DNA of 64,000 bases from Citromicrobium sp. UBA3494 (GCA_002377695.1 DFQH01000009.1:62001-126000), one strand, 5' to 3'. Counted from the stretch's first letter, positions 25,827 to 35,335 are shown. Numbers and translations are program-made. Notes: generated by a model from the sequence alone, not told the origin.

Positions 25827-26498
25827 TCAATCGTCGAGTTGGGCGTAATGCGCGGGCGGCTGGATCACGTCCATCTTGTCCGCCAGCAGCGGGCCGAAGC
25901 TGGGGCGGCTCTTGAACGCGGCATACCAGTCGCGCGTGGGCTGATGGTCCTTCCAGTCGATCCCGCCAAGATAATCCGCGACCGAAAGCTGCGCGGCAGC
26001 CGCAATGTCGGCCAGGCTCATCTGCGGCCCGGCGAGCCAGGCGCGGTGATCGAGCAGCCAGTCGAGATAGTCGAGATGCGCGTGCGCCAGCTTCATCGCC
26101 TCGCGCAGGATCCGCGAATCGGGCGGCTCGCGCGTGACGAGGCGCTTCTTCATGCGTTCGTGCATCATCGGCATGGTCACATCGCCGAACAGGTTTTCCT
26201 CGAATAGCGCGACCAGCCGGCGGATCTCTGCGCGGTTCAGCGCCGATCCGTTGATCATCGGCGCCTTGTCGACCGTCTCTTCGAAATATTCGCAGATCGC
26301 GGTCGAATCATTGAGGACGATGCCCTTCTCGGTCTCTTCCAGCACGGGCACGCGGCCTGCGTGGTTCATGTCGAAGAAGTCGTCGTCCGCCTTCCACGGG
26401 TCGAGCCGCTGCAGGCCGAAGGGCACGCCCTTTTCGCGCAGCAGGATGCGTACCTTGCGGCTGAACGGGCAGAGAGGAAACTGGTGGAGGGTCCACAT
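25827..26498 (-). CDS. Glutathione S-transferase family protein
   Basis: The 223-residue protein has a thioredoxin-like N-terminal domain with FPLCPFSRKVRILLREK (Cys10 in the CPFS position, as in omega/beta-like GSTs). The conserved cis-Pro/ES equivalents follow (GRVPVLEE, LNDSTAICEYFEE), then an all-helical C-terminal domain including the N-capping box AGPQMSLADIAAAAQ. It probably uses glutathione on a cytoplasmic substrate; whether it acts as transferase, reductase or stress protein cannot be told. It lies upstream of msrB on the same strand. Confidence 0.9.
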   Translation of the reverse strand: MWTLHQFPLCPFSRKVRILLREKGVPFGLQRLDPWKADDDFFDMNHAGRVPVLEETEKGIVLNDSTAICEYFEETVDKAPMINGSALNRAEIRRLVALFEENLFGDVTMPMMHERMKKRLVTREPPDSRILREAMKLAHAHLDYLDWLLDHRAWLAGPQMSLADIAAAAQLSVADYLGGIDWKDHQPTRDWYAAFKSRPSFGPLLADKMDVIQPPAHYAQLDD

Positions 26499-26567
26499 GC
26501 AAAGCGCAGATGGGGCATAGCTTCGCGCAAATCCAGATGCTTGCGACGAAAGCTTCGGCAGACCGCC

Positions 26568-26945
26568 CTAAATGCCGGACGCCTCCAGCAGCATCAGGCA
26601 CGGCGGCATGATCTGCTCCAGCGATCCTTCCTCGATAATGCTGACTGCCTGAGCGTTCAGCTGCGCGGCAATCGCCTCCCGGTCGAGCTTGGATTCATCC
26701 ATGACCTGCGCGCTGGCCCGGACGAAGAATTCGCGCCCGCGCTCGCCCAGCGGAGGATATTGCAGCGCCGCCTCGTCCCCCAGGCGCTGGCGTTCGGCAA
26801 TCAGCGCGAAGGCTGCCGAACAGCGGATCGCCCCCTGCTGGTTTGCGGGCAGCGGGGCGACCTCCTTCACCTCCTCCGCGGGCGCGGCAATACCGGAGAC
26901 GGGCTGGAGGGCGACAAAAACGAACGGCAGGAGGTTGGCGATCAT
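26568..26945 (-). CDS. Small exported hypothetical protein
   Basis: The 125-residue protein starts at an ATG (26945; a TTG two codons upstream is less likely) and opens with a signal peptide, MIANLLPFVFVALQPVSGIAAPA. The mature part is short and helical with two cysteines (IRCSAAFALIAERQRLG and IMPPCLMLLEA) that could form a disulfide in the periplasm. I know no family name for it. It is divergent from the aldehyde dehydrogenase gene with 99 bases between. Confidence 0.7.
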   Translation of the reverse strand: MIANLLPFVFVALQPVSGIAAPAEEVKEVAPLPANQQGAIRCSAAFALIAERQRLGDEAALQYPPLGERGREFFVRASAQVMDESKLDREAIAAQLNAQAVSIIEEGSLEQIMPPCLMLLEASGI

Positions 26946-27044
26946 GGCCAAGGCCTATACCTGATGGCGGCGCGTGTCGCGCCTCCTTTCTGGGAAGCGC
27001 GGCAGGAAACAGGACGAAGTGTTGCATAACAGGAGCTTGCCCCG

Positions 27045-28475
27045 ATGATTGACCATACCTCCCTCCACCTGCTGATCGGCGGCGAGAAAATTTCCGGCGG
27101 TGGCCGCGAAACGCAGGACGTGGTCGACCCCGCCACGGCCGAAGTGCTGGGTGCCCTGCCCCATGCCAGCAAGGACGATCTTGATCTGGCGCTGGCCAAT
27201 GCTGAAAGCGGCTTTCAGGAATGGCGCAAGACCAGCGCGGACAAGCGTGCCGCGGCGCTCAACAAGGCAGCAACGCTCCTGCGCGAACGCGCCAGCGACA
27301 TCGGCCAGCTGCTGACCAGGGAACAGGGCAAGCCGGTGCGCGAAGCGATCGGCGAAGTGGTCTACTGCGCGATGCTGCTGGAATTCTACGCCGGCGAGGC
27401 GAAGCGCACGTACGGCCGCGAACTGGTCCGCCCCGCAGGCCAGGCCGCCCGGGTCATCTATGTGCCCGTCGGCCCGATTGCCGGTTTTGCGGCATGGAAC
27501 TTCCCCGCGATCAACGTGGTGCGCAAGGTCGGCGGCGCGATCGCGGCCGGCTGCTCCGTCATCGTCAAACCGTCCGAGGAAACGCCTGCTGCGGGCATCG
27601 CGCTGGTGCAGGCGCTGCTGGATGGCGGTGTGCCGGGCAATGTGTGCCAGTGCGTGTTCGGCGTGCCGGACGAGGTCAGCCGCCACCTGCTCGCCAGCCC
27701 GGTGATCCGAAAGGTCACCTTCACCGGCTCGACCGCTGTGGGCAAGCACCTGGTGAAGCTCGCGGCGGACGATCTCAAGGTGACGACCATGGAACTGGGC
27801 GGCCATGCCCCGGTGATGGTGTTCAAGGACAGCGATGTGGACACCGTGCTCGATACGATGGTGGGCGCGGCCTACCGCAACGCCGGGCAGGTCTGCGTCA
27901 GCCCCACGCGCTTCCTGGTGGAGGAAGACCTGTTCCCCGCCTTCCGCGACGGCTTCGTGGAGCGGGCGAAGAAGATCGCGGTCGGTAACGGGTTCGACAA
28001 GGATACCCGCATGGGCCCGATGGCAAACGAGCGCGGGCCGGAAGGGCTTGCCAAGAAGATCGCTGATGCCAAGAACCACGGCGCCAAGCTGGACACCGGA
28101 GGCGAGCGGATCGGCAACCAGGGCTTCTTCTTCGAACCCACCGTCCTTTCCGAAGTGCCGACCGAGGCGGAAATCATGAACGAGGAGCCGTTCGGCCCCA
28201 TCGCACTCATCAACCCCATGGCGGGCGCGGATGCGATCATCGAGGAGGCGAACCGTCTGCCCTATGGTCTCGCCGCCTATGCGTGGACCAACGACCCGGT
28301 TCTGCGCAGCCGCCTTGCCGCCGATGTGGAAGCCGGGATGCTCGCGATCAACGGCGCCAATGTCAGCGCCCCGGATGCGCCCTTCGGGGGTGTGAAATGG
28401 TCCGGCTTCGGGCGTGAGGACGGGGCCGAAGGCGTCATGCACTGCATGGTCGCCAAGACCATCCACGAAGGCTGA
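27045..28475 (+). CDS. NAD(P)-dependent aldehyde dehydrogenase (succinate-semialdehyde type)
   Basis: The 476-residue ALDH-superfamily enzyme has FAAWNFPAINVVRKVGGAIAAGCSVIVKPSEETP (cofactor-binding N/K region) and FTGSTAVGKHLVKLAA. The general-base Glu is in TMELGGHAPVMVF and the catalytic Cys in NAGQVCVSPTRF. EEPFGP and the end GREDGAEGVMHCMVAKTIHEG are also typical. Closest in style are the GabD-like succinate-semialdehyde dehydrogenases, but the exact aldehyde is not certain. It starts at an ATG after AGGAGCTTG and is a single gene followed by a hairpin. Confidence 0.9.
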   Translation: MIDHTSLHLLIGGEKISGGGRETQDVVDPATAEVLGALPHASKDDLDLALANAESGFQEWRKTSADKRAAALNKAATLLRERASDIGQLLTREQGKPVREAIGEVVYCAMLLEFYAGEAKRTYGRELVRPAGQAARVIYVPVGPIAGFAAWNFPAINVVRKVGGAIAAGCSVIVKPSEETPAAGIALVQALLDGGVPGNVCQCVFGVPDEVSRHLLASPVIRKVTFTGSTAVGKHLVKLAADDLKVTTMELGGHAPVMVFKDSDVDTVLDTMVGAAYRNAGQVCVSPTRFLVEEDLFPAFRDGFVERAKKIAVGNGFDKDTRMGPMANERGPEGLAKKIADAKNHGAKLDTGGERIGNQGFFFEPTVLSEVPTEAEIMNEEPFGPIALINPMAGADAIIEEANRLPYGLAAYAWTNDPVLRSRLAADVEAGMLAINGANVSAPDAPFGGVKWSGFGREDGAEGVMHCMVAKTIHEG

Positions 28476-28480
28476 TCGAC

Positions 28481-28513
28481 ACGGGGCGGAGGAGTTCGGC
28501 TTTTCCGCCCCGT
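28481..28513. terminator. Hairpin between convergent genes
   Basis: ACGGGGCGGA (28481-28490) is an exact inverted repeat of 28504-28513. The 13-base loop ends in TTT. It lies between the aldehyde dehydrogenase gene and convergent metW and may end both transcripts. No T-tract follows. Confidence 0.6.
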
Positions 28514-28554
28514 CACCAGCGGGCGAGGCGCGCAAAGGTCCTGTCGCCGCCGCG

Positions 28555-29166
28555 CTAACGCCCAACGAGGAACAGCGCGAATTCGGCCCGCAGGTTGGCC
28601 CCGCGCTTGCGGATCGTGTGGCCCTTGGCGAAGTGCCACTCCCGCTCGATCCGGGCCCCGCGTTCGGCCACCAGCGCGCGAAAATCGACCACGGTCAGAT
28701 TGCGGATGTTGCCCGTCGCATGCCAGGTTTCCGGCAGAGCGGGCGTCACCGGCATGCGTCCGCCCAGCCCCAGGGCAACCCGCATCCGCCAGTGGGCAAA
28801 GTTGGGGAAGCTGACGAAGGCGGATCGCCCCACCCGCAACAGTTCGTCCAGAATGTCTGCCGGGCGGTCTACCATCTGGATGGTCTGTCCCAGGATCGCG
28901 TAGTCGAACGCATCGTCGGGGTAATGGACAAGGTCGCGCTCCGCATCGCCCTGCACCACCGAAAGCCCCCGCGCGACGCAGGTGGCCACACGCTCCGGAT
29001 CGATCTCCAGCCCGCGCGCGTCGACCTGCTTGTGTGCGGCCAGCGCGGCGAGCAGCGTGCCTTCCCCGCAGCCGATATCGAGCACCCGCGCACCCTCTGG
29101 GATGACCGAGGCGATGGCGGCAAGATCGGGGCGCAGATCGGCCAGCGCGGTGCCGTGCGGCTTCAT
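28555..29166 (-). CDS. metW: Methionine biosynthesis protein MetW
   Basis: The 203-residue class I methyltransferase-fold protein has [15 protein letters not shown] as motif I, the MetW-typical [23 protein letters not shown], and [31 protein letters not shown]. MetW is always found next to MetX in this group and is needed for full MetX activity. It starts by a 4-base overlap with the metX stop, so it is translationally coupled. Confidence 0.96.
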   Translation of the reverse strand: MKPHGTALADLRPDLAAIASVIPEGARVLDIGCGEGTLLAALAAHKQVDARGLEIDPERVATCVARGLSVVQGDAERDLVHYPDDAFDYAILGQTIQMVDRPADILDELLRVGRSAFVSFPNFAHWRMRVALGLGGRMPVTPALPETWHATGNIRNLTVVDFRALVAERGARIEREWHFAKGHTIRKRGANLRAEFALFLVGR

Positions 29167-30266
29167 GTCAGAAAACCCCGAACCACCTCGTCCAGCCCCG
29201 GCGTCTCCAGCAGGAAGCCGTCGTGTCCGAAGGGGGAGGACAGCTCCACGAAGCTGACCGGGGCGCCCGACGCGTTGAGCGCGCGCACGAGATGCTGGCT
29301 TTCCGCCGTGGGATAGAGCCAGTCGGTATCGAAACTGACGATGCAGAAGCGCGCGCTCGCCCGCGCGAAGGCGTCGGCCAGCCGGCCGCCATGTTCCTCG
29401 GCAAGATCGAAATAGTCCATCGCGCGGGTGATATAGAGGTAGGAATTGGCATCGAAGCGCCGCGTGAAGCCGCTGCCCTGATAGCGCAGGTAGCTCTCCA
29501 CCTGGAAGTCGGCGTCGAACCCGAAGGACTTCTCGCCCGGCTTGCCGTCGCCCTTCGCCTGCAGGCGGCGGCCGAACTTTTCGGTCAGCCCTTTTTCGGA
29601 AAGATAGGTGATGTGCGCCGCCATCCGCGCCACGGCGAGGCCTGCATCGGGATGCGCACCGCCGTAATAATCGCCCCCGTTCCAGTTGGCATCGGCCATG
29701 ATCGCCTGTCGTCCGACTTCGTGGAAGGCGATGTTCTGGGCGGACTGGCGCGCCGCGCTCGCCAGCACCAGCACGCGTTCGGCGCGGTCGGGGAAATCGG
29801 ATGCGAAGGCCAGTGCCTGCATCCCGCCCATGGAGCCGCCGACGACCGCATGGAGCCGATCGATCCCCAATTCGTCCAGCATCCGGGCAAAGGCGCGAAC
29901 CATGTCGTGGATCGTCACGACCGGAAAACTCTGGGCATACCTTGCCCCGTCAGCTTGCTCGCTCGCCGGGCCGGTCGACCCCATGCACCCGCCGATCACG
30001 TTGGCACAGATGACGCATAGCCGGTCCGTGTCGATCGGCTTTCCGGGGCCGACCATCCTGTCCCACCAGCCGGGGCGACCGGTGCCGGGGTGCGGGCTCG
30101 CGGCGAACTGATCGCCGGTCAGCGCATGGAAGATCACCACGACATTGCTGCCGTCCGCCGCCCGCTTCCCGTATTCCTGGTAGGCAATGGTGACGGGCGA
30201 GAGCACCGCACCGCTATCCAGCGGCAGCGGATCGGGCAGCGTGAGGGCGGTCTCGGGGTCTTGCAT
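29163..30266 (-). CDS. metX: Homoserine O-acyltransferase (MetX family)
   Basis: This 367-residue alpha/beta-hydrolase activates homoserine for methionine synthesis. The nucleophile Ser145 is in GGSMGGMQ, the catalytic Asp in SFDTDWLYP and the His in [21 protein letters not shown] and GGCMGSTGP are also typical. The ATG at 30266 follows AGGCAGG. The frame stays open to a TTG at 30305, but that stretch contains a repeat sequence. MetX proteins of alphaproteobacteria may use acetyl- or succinyl-CoA; sequence alone does not decide. I looked for a SAM-II riboswitch in the leader and did not see one. Confidence 0.95.
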   Translation of the reverse strand: MQDPETALTLPDPLPLDSGAVLSPVTIAYQEYGKRAADGSNVVVIFHALTGDQFAASPHPGTGRPGWWDRMVGPGKPIDTDRLCVICANVIGGCMGSTGPASEQADGARYAQSFPVVTIHDMVRAFARMLDELGIDRLHAVVGGSMGGMQALAFASDFPDRAERVLVLASAARQSAQNIAFHEVGRQAIMADANWNGGDYYGGAHPDAGLAVARMAAHITYLSEKGLTEKFGRRLQAKGDGKPGEKSFGFDADFQVESYLRYQGSGFTRRFDANSYLYITRAMDYFDLAEEHGGRLADAFARASARFCIVSFDTDWLYPTAESQHLVRALNASGAPVSFVELSSPFGHDGFLLETPGLDEVVRGFLT

Positions 30267-30294
30267 CTCGACCTGCCTGAAAGAGGAAAAACTG

Positions 30295-30312
30295 CCCTTC
30301 GACAAGCTCAGC
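30295..30312. repeat. REP-like CCCTTCGACAAGCTCAG element
   Basis: The 18-base stretch matches the half-palindrome CTGAGCTTGTCGAAGGG, which is common as a dispersed repeat in alphaproteobacterial intergenic DNA (from memory). It sits between divergent metX and hisC. Only one arm is visible in the window, so assignment to a repeat family is tentative. Confidence 0.4.
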
Positions 30313-30394
30313 GCGACCGGTTAGGGGAATTTCTCCTGAAATCCTCCCGGGCCGAGCCCGCCGAAGCACGGCTCCCCTATCTGCGAACCCGTTC

Positions 30395-31489
30395 ATGAAA
30401 TCGACCGCGCCTCAGCCCAAACCCTACATCCTCGACATCGCGCCCTATGTGCCGGGCAAGTCGAAAGGCGCGGATGGACGCACGCTGGTGAAGCTGTCCG
30501 CCAACGAGAATCCGCTCGGCAGCAGCGCAGCGGCGCGGGCCGCGCTTGGCGCGGCGCCCGATATGGCGACCTATCCCGATCCGGACAGCACCGCGCTGCG
30601 CGCTGCGCTGGGCGGGTTGCACGCGATAGACCCGGCGCGGATCGTGTGCGGCACGGGTTCCGACGAACTGCTCAACCTCGCCGCGCAGGCCTTTGCCGGA
30701 GCGGGAGACGAAGTGCTGATGCCGCGCTTCTCCTTCTCGGTGTACCCGATCGCGGCGCGCCGCGTGGGCGCAACGCCCGTAGAGGCGGAAGCGAAGGATT
30801 TCGGGGCGGATGTGGATGCGCTGCTGGCCAGGGTGACCGAGCGGACGCGGGTCGTGTTCATCGCCAATCCCAACAATCCGACGGGCACCTACCTGCCGCA
30901 CAGCGAAATCGAGCGACTGCACGATGGCCTTCCGGGCGAGGTCCTGCTCGTTCTCGATCAGGCCTATGCCGAATACCTGCCCGACGAAGGCGCGCCGGGC
31001 CTCGCGCTGGCGGACGAGGCAGAGAACGTGCTGGTGACGCGGACCTTTTCCAAGATCTTCGGCCTGGCCTCGGCCCGCGTCGGCTGGGCAACCGGGGCGC
31101 CTCCTCTGATCGACGCGCTCAACCGCATCCGCGGGCCCTTCAACGTGGCGGGCGCATCGCAGGCTGCGGCGCTGGCGGCGCTGGGCGACAGGGATTTCGT
31201 GACCCGCTCGCGCGAGGAGAACCGGCGCGTGCGGCAGATGTTCGTGGAGCGGCTGGCCAAGCTCGGCAATCGCGGCGTCTCGACGGTGCCGAGCGAGGCG
31301 AACTTCGTGCTCGTGCGGTTCCGCGACCAGCCGACAGCGGAACGCGTGCGCGATGCCATCGCCGACGCCGGCTACGCTGTGCGCCACCTGCCCGGGCAGG
31401 GTCTGGGCGAGGCGCTGCGGATCACCATCGGGCAGGAGGACCAGATGGACGAGGTAGGCAAGGCCATCGAGGCAGCGCTGCTGCAGTAG
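30395..31489 (+). CDS. hisC: Histidinol-phosphate aminotransferase
   Basis: The 364-residue class II aminotransferase has [12 protein letters not shown] at the N terminus, [13 protein letters not shown], and [11 protein letters not shown]. The cofactor Asn/Asp/Tyr set is [11 protein letters not shown] and VLDQAYAEY, and the PLP-binding Lys lies in [15 protein letters not shown]. It makes histidinol phosphate from imidazole acetol phosphate; some alphaproteobacterial HisC also act on aromatic amino acids. It is monocistronic here, divergent from metX, and convergent with the acyltransferase gene. Confidence 0.94.
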   Translation: MKSTAPQPKPYILDIAPYVPGKSKGADGRTLVKLSANENPLGSSAAARAALGAAPDMATYPDPDSTALRAALGGLHAIDPARIVCGTGSDELLNLAAQAFAGAGDEVLMPRFSFSVYPIAARRVGATPVEAEAKDFGADVDALLARVTERTRVVFIANPNNPTGTYLPHSEIERLHDGLPGEVLLVLDQAYAEYLPDEGAPGLALADEAENVLVTRTFSKIFGLASARVGWATGAPPLIDALNRIRGPFNVAGASQAAALAALGDRDFVTRSREENRRVRQMFVERLAKLGNRGVSTVPSEANFVLVRFRDQPTAERVRDAIADAGYAVRHLPGQGLGEALRITIGQEDQMDEVGKAIEAALLQ

Positions 31490-31523
31490 GCCGCGCAAGC
31501 GGCTGGCCCCTCCAGAAAACCGC

Positions 31524-32195
31524 TCACCCGTTGATCGCGTTGATCCCTTCGCGCACGCGGCGCTCCACTTCAGCGCGGTCCAGCCCGGGCGGTATGGCAT
31601 CGCCGAAGCGGTAAGTGATCTGCCCGCGCCGCTTGATCGACCCGCGATAGAGCGGCCCGCTGTTCACCGCGACCGGCACCACCGGCAGGCCCAGCAGCTT
31701 GTAAAGCCCCGCAAAGCCGGACACGATGGCGCCTTCCTTCCCGTGCGGCGTGCGCGTGCCTTCAGGGAAGATCAGGAACGGTCTGCCCTCTTCCTTCGCC
31801 GCCTTCGCCGCGCGCATCAGATCACGCAGGGCCTTGGCGCCTTCGCTACGGGCTACCGGGATGATGCCGTAATTCTTTGCCGCCGAACCCCATAGCGGCA
31901 GCGCCAGCAACTCCTGCTTGGCGAAGATCACCGGTTCGCCAAATACGCAGGGCGCGTCGATCGCCTCGAAGAAGCTCTCGTGCCGCATGGCGTAGAGCGC
32001 CGGGCCGTGGATCGGCGCGCCTTCCTGGATCACCCGGATGCGCAGCAGATGCCGCACGCACCAGCGGTGCCACGCACTCCATGCGTTGGCGAGGCGGCGC
32101 ATCGCCGGTCCTCGCTGGAAGGGAACCAGAACCAGCAGTCCCAGGGTGCCGGCATAGAACAGGGCATAGAAGACAAGGCTACGGAGCATGTTCAT
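31524..32195 (-). CDS. 1-acyl-sn-glycerol-3-phosphate acyltransferase family (PlsC-type)
   Basis: The 223-residue membrane-associated acyltransferase has an N-terminal span (MNMLRSLVFYALFYAGTLGLLVLV). Block I is RHESFFE, i.e. HX4E rather than the textbook HX4D; block II is IIPVARSEGAKALRDL, block III is FLIFPEGTRT and block IV is VVPVAVNSG. It most likely acylates lysophosphatidic acid in phospholipid synthesis. It is the last gene of the minus-strand run ftsE-ftsX-ydcF-plsC (13 bases after the YdcF-like gene). Confidence 0.9.
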   Translation of the reverse strand: MNMLRSLVFYALFYAGTLGLLVLVPFQRGPAMRRLANAWSAWHRWCVRHLLRIRVIQEGAPIHGPALYAMRHESFFEAIDAPCVFGEPVIFAKQELLALPLWGSAAKNYGIIPVARSEGAKALRDLMRAAKAAKEEGRPFLIFPEGTRTPHGKEGAIVSGFAGLYKLLGLPVVPVAVNSGPLYRGSIKRRGQITYRFGDAIPPGLDRAEVERRVREGINAING

Positions 32196-32208
32196 GTCAG
32201 CGGTCGGC

Positions 32209-32739
32209 TCAGGTAAAAAGGGGCCCGACGGTGCGGCTCACCAGCCACTTGTGGTATTCGACGAACAGCAGCCACAGGCTCGGTTCGCTGCGCACCGCAT
32301 CCTCCACCAGCCTCACATCGGACGGCAGTTCGCGGCGCAGCTCGACAGCGGCGCGGCGCATGTGCCAGTCGCTGGTAACGAGGCGCAGGCTCTTGATGTT
32401 GTTTTCCAGCGCCCACTCCGTCGTTTCCTCGGCATTGCCGCGCGTATCGGTGGCCGCGAAACCCAGCGTGACGCAGCACGCCATCACCTCGTCGGGCACT
32501 TCGAATTCCGCCGCGAATTCCGCCGGGGTTACTTCCGGATCGACCCCGGTGACGAGCAGCCGATCCGCGCTATCCGACTGCACGACCTCGAGCCCGCGGC
32601 CGATCCGGCCCGCGAACCCGGTAGGCACGGTGACGGCGTCGGTCCGCTCCATCGGCGCCGGACCGGGCAGCCAGCCGGAAAACCAGATGAAGCCGAGCAG
32701 CCACGCCACTACGACAAGAAGACCGGTACGCCAGATCAC
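32209..32739 (-). CDS. YdcF/ElyC-family (DUF218) protein
   Basis: The 176-residue protein has one N-terminal membrane span (WRTGLLVVVAWLLGFIWFSGW) and a DUF218 domain with the usual order. That order is TDAVTVPTGFAGRIGRGLEVV (typically TDAIVVLTGG..R...), RLLVTGV, ATDTRGNAEETTEWALEN and SLRLVTSDWHMRRAAVEL. Members act at the envelope; ElyC affects lipid-carrier and peptidoglycan metabolism in E. coli. It overlaps the ftsX stop by 4 bases, placing it in the division operon. Confidence 0.88.
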   Translation of the reverse strand: MIWRTGLLVVVAWLLGFIWFSGWLPGPAPMERTDAVTVPTGFAGRIGRGLEVVQSDSADRLLVTGVDPEVTPAEFAAEFEVPDEVMACCVTLGFAATDTRGNAEETTEWALENNIKSLRLVTSDWHMRRAAVELRRELPSDVRLVEDAVRSEPSLWLLFVEYHKWLVSRTVGPLFT

Positions 32740-33665
32740 AGCATTCTCCTGACGGCGGAAAGGACGGTAAAGCGCGCGGTTGCCACCGCGAGCACCACGC
32801 CCAGAACAGGGATCAGCGCGATCAGGATCCAGTCGAGCCAGTCGAGCCCGCCGCCGCCGATCATGCCGCTGTCGAGCGCGGCGAACTGATAGCCGAGGCC
32901 GAGCACGGCGGCGAGGCCCAGCAGCAGCCCCACGCCCCCGCCGATCATCGAATCGCGCAGGATCGCGCGCTGAAAAAGCTGGGCGATCTGGCCGTCCGTC
33001 CCGCCCAGCAGGTGGACGATCTCGATCGTCTCGCGATTATTGCCGAGCGCGCTGCGCGCCGCGAGGAAAACCGCCGCAGCACTCGTCACCGCCAGCAGCA
33101 GGACCAGCGCCAGCGCGACGTATTGCAGCGAGGTCAGCGCACTGAAGACAGGTTGCAGCCAGTCCGACTGCGCATCGACCCGCGCATCCGGGGCCACCTG
33201 GAGGATCCGCTGGCGCAGGCGTTCGATCGCCGCATCGTCCGCGCGCCCTTCCAGCCGCACGTCGATCAGCGCGGGCACGGGCACGGTTTCCGCATCGCCC
33301 GATTCGCCGAGCCAGGGTTCCAGCAAGGCATCGAGTTCGTCCTGCGGAATCTGGCGGCTTTGTTCCACCATCGCCATGGCCTGCAGGGCTTCCTGCGCTG
33401 CCTGGGCCTGCTCCGCACGGGTGGCGGGGTCCGCCTGGAGGATCTGCACCGTCGCCCCGCCCGACAGTTCGGACCGCGCATCGCCCGCCAGATTGCCGAG
33501 CGAGAGACCCGCGCCTGCAGCAAGGACGGTAAGCGCGACCATAATGGCGAGCACCCATGGCATCGGCCCGGCCAGCCGCGCCTGCGGGATCAGCGCCTGC
33601 GCCTTGGCACCTTCGAAGCTGCGCTGGCCGCTGCGCGCGGCGTCGGTGAGGGGCGGCGTGCTCAT
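32736..33665 (-). CDS. ftsX: Cell division ABC permease FtsX
   Basis: The 309-residue inner-membrane protein starts at an ATG inside the ftsE end (ATGA overlap). It has a cytoplasmic N terminus, one span (PWVLAIMVALTVLAAGAGLSL), and a periplasmic loop of about 130 residues that in other bacteria recruits wall hydrolases. Three spans follow with the conserved RSALGNNRETIEIVHLLGGTDGQIAQLFQRAIL coupling region. With FtsE it converts ATP use into activation of septal hydrolases. No EnvC-like gene is visible in the window. Confidence 0.93.
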   Translation of the reverse strand: MSTPPLTDAARSGQRSFEGAKAQALIPQARLAGPMPWVLAIMVALTVLAAGAGLSLGNLAGDARSELSGGATVQILQADPATRAEQAQAAQEALQAMAMVEQSRQIPQDELDALLEPWLGESGDAETVPVPALIDVRLEGRADDAAIERLRQRILQVAPDARVDAQSDWLQPVFSALTSLQYVALALVLLLAVTSAAAVFLAARSALGNNRETIEIVHLLGGTDGQIAQLFQRAILRDSMIGGGVGLLLGLAAVLGLGYQFAALDSGMIGGGGLDWLDWILIALIPVLGVVLAVATARFTVLSAVRRML

Positions 33666-34396
33666 CGCGTTCCCCCCGCGTGTACGGGCCTGCGCGGCGG
33701 ATAGCGCAGCGCGCCGGTCGGGTCCGCCAGGCGCCCCTTGTCGAGCCGCATGATCGTGGAACTGCGCACGTTCTGCAGCAGATGCACGTCGTGGGTCGCG
33801 ACGATCACGGTAGTTCCCAGCCGGTTGAGCGATTCGAACAGCCGCATCAGCTTCAGCGCCATTTCCGGATCGACATTGCCGGTCGGCTCGTCCGCCAGCA
33901 GCATGTCCGGGCGCCCGATCACCGCGCGCGCAATGGCGACGCGCTGCTTCTCGCCCCCCGACAGCGTTTCCGGCTTCGCTTCGGCGCGGTGGGCCAGCCC
34001 CACCCATTCGAGCATGTCGGACACGGGCTGAACCAGTTCGCTTTCGTCCACGCCCGCGATCCGGAGCGGCAGGGCGACGTTGTCGAACGCGGAGAGATGC
34101 TCGACCAGGCGAAAGTCCTGGAATACCACCCCCAGCCGCCGCCGAAAGCCCGGCAGGCGGGATCGCGGCAGGGTGATCACATCGCTGCCGAACATGCGGA
34201 TGATCCCGCGCGAGGGTCGCTGAGAGAGGTAGAGCAGCTTGAGCAGGCTGGTCTTGCCGGCACCGCTGGCGCCGGTCAGGAAGTAGAAGCTTCCCGGCCA
34301 CAGCGAGAAGCTGACGTCCGTCAGGATTTCCTTGCCGGTGCCGTAACGCAGGCCGACATTGTCGAAGAACGCGACTTCCCCGTCACCTCCCGACAT
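33662..34396 (-). CDS. ftsE: Cell division ABC ATPase FtsE
   Basis: The 244-residue ABC ATPase has Walker A GASGAGKTS, Q-loop VFQDFRLVEHLSAFDNVALPLRIAG, signature LSGGEKQRVAIARAV, Walker B MLLADEPTGNVD and switch THD. The Q-loop and DNVALPLR stretch are typical of FtsE. It heads a four-gene unit ftsE-ftsX-ydcF-plsC with 4-base overlaps and is divergent from the zinc-ribbon gene. Confidence 0.96.
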   Translation of the reverse strand: MSGGDGEVAFFDNVGLRYGTGKEILTDVSFSLWPGSFYFLTGASGAGKTSLLKLLYLSQRPSRGIIRMFGSDVITLPRSRLPGFRRRLGVVFQDFRLVEHLSAFDNVALPLRIAGVDESELVQPVSDMLEWVGLAHRAEAKPETLSGGEKQRVAIARAVIGRPDMLLADEPTGNVDPEMALKLMRLFESLNRLGTTVIVATHDVHLLQNVRSSTIMRLDKGRLADPTGALRYPPRRPVHAGGTR

Positions 34397-34547
34397 GGTG
34401 CTGCCTCATGCTTGTCCGACCCGTCCCGTGGTTAACACGCAGCGGGATATAGGGTGCATCGAGTGTGGACAAAAGGCGCAAAACCTGCCCGTCCACCGAC
34501 GGGGCGCTTGCCTAGCAATGCTTGCCGGGCGTAATGGCTTTGTCACT

Positions 34548-35264
34548 ATGATCCTCGTCTGCCCAGCCTGCGACACGCGCTATGCCGTGCCCGACAGCGC
34601 CATCGGCGCGGATGGCCGCACCGTACGCTGCGCGCGGTGCCGGCACAGCTGGTTCCAGGAAGGCAGCGAGCTGGACCTGGAAACGCTGGAAAGGGAAGGC
34701 ACGGCGAAGACCGAAGCTGCCCCGCGCGAACCCCAGCCGTGGCACGACGTCCCGCCGATCGGCAATTCCGACGAGCGCAATGCGGCATCGCGCGACGACC
34801 GCTCGCAGTTTTCGGCCGAGCCGCCGTTCAGGCCGCGGCGCAATCCGGTGAAGATGTGGAGCATGGCGGCCAGCCTGTTCGCGGTGATTTCCGTGGGGAC
34901 GATCGCGGCGGTCAGCTATGCCGGCCTGCCCGACTGGGTGCCCGTCAGCCGGCCGACCTTCGCCATGAACGAGCCCGATCTGGTGCTCGAATTTCCGGCC
35001 AGCCAGCAGGACCGGCGCACGTTGCCCGATGGCAGCGAGTATTTCGGCGTCGCGGGCGAGATCAAGAATGTCGGGCGCGAAACCAAGGCGGTGCCGCCGG
35101 TGCTGATCGTCCTGTACGACGAGCGCAACCGCAAGGTGTACAACTGGGAAATCCTGCCCCGACAGGGCCGGTTGCAGCCGGGCGAGACGCTCAGCATCAA
35201 CGAAGCGATCACCGATCTGCCCAAATCCGCGAAATTCGCGGAGATCGGCTGGAGCCCGTCCTGA
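34548..35264 (+). CDS. MJ0042-type zinc-ribbon membrane protein (DUF3426-like)
   Basis: The 238-residue protein starts at ATG 34548 (the longer frame upstream is not conserved). Residues 1-37 are an MJ0042 zinc ribbon (MILVCPACDTRYAVPDSAIG...VRCARCRHSW, two CxxC). An acidic linker follows, then one membrane span (MAASLFAVISVGTIAAVSYAG, about 105-125) and a C-terminal beta domain of the DUF3426/FxLYD kind (YFGVAGEIKNVGRETKAVPPVLIVLYDERNRKVYNW). It is divergent from ftsEX, an arrangement often seen in this order. A regulatory or envelope-sensing role is inference. Confidence 0.85.
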   Translation: MILVCPACDTRYAVPDSAIGADGRTVRCARCRHSWFQEGSELDLETLEREGTAKTEAAPREPQPWHDVPPIGNSDERNAASRDDRSQFSAEPPFRPRRNPVKMWSMAASLFAVISVGTIAAVSYAGLPDWVPVSRPTFAMNEPDLVLEFPASQQDRRTLPDGSEYFGVAGEIKNVGRETKAVPPVLIVLYDERNRKVYNWEILPRQGRLQPGETLSINEAITDLPKSAKFAEIGWSPS

Positions 35265-35306
35265 GCCCTCTGCCAGGCGGCGTGCAAAAACCCTTCGCAA
35301 ATGCGC

Positions 35307-35335
35307 TTGCGAGGCGCGTACACCCCTGCTAGGGC
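35307..35335 (+). promoter_or_regulatory. Predicted sigma-70 promoter of tRNA-Leu
   Basis: TTGCGA at 35307-35312 is separated by 17 bases from TAGGGC at 35330-35335, with a TGC immediately before the -10. It lies about 60 bases upstream of the tRNA start. The spacing is ideal, but the -10 is GC-rich, so this is a moderate prediction. Confidence 0.45.

Noticed and set aside
30267..30394. Possible SAM-II riboswitch ahead of metX
   Set aside because: I looked for the conserved pseudoknot segments of alphaproteobacterial SAM-II and did not find them; the region instead holds a REP-like sequence.
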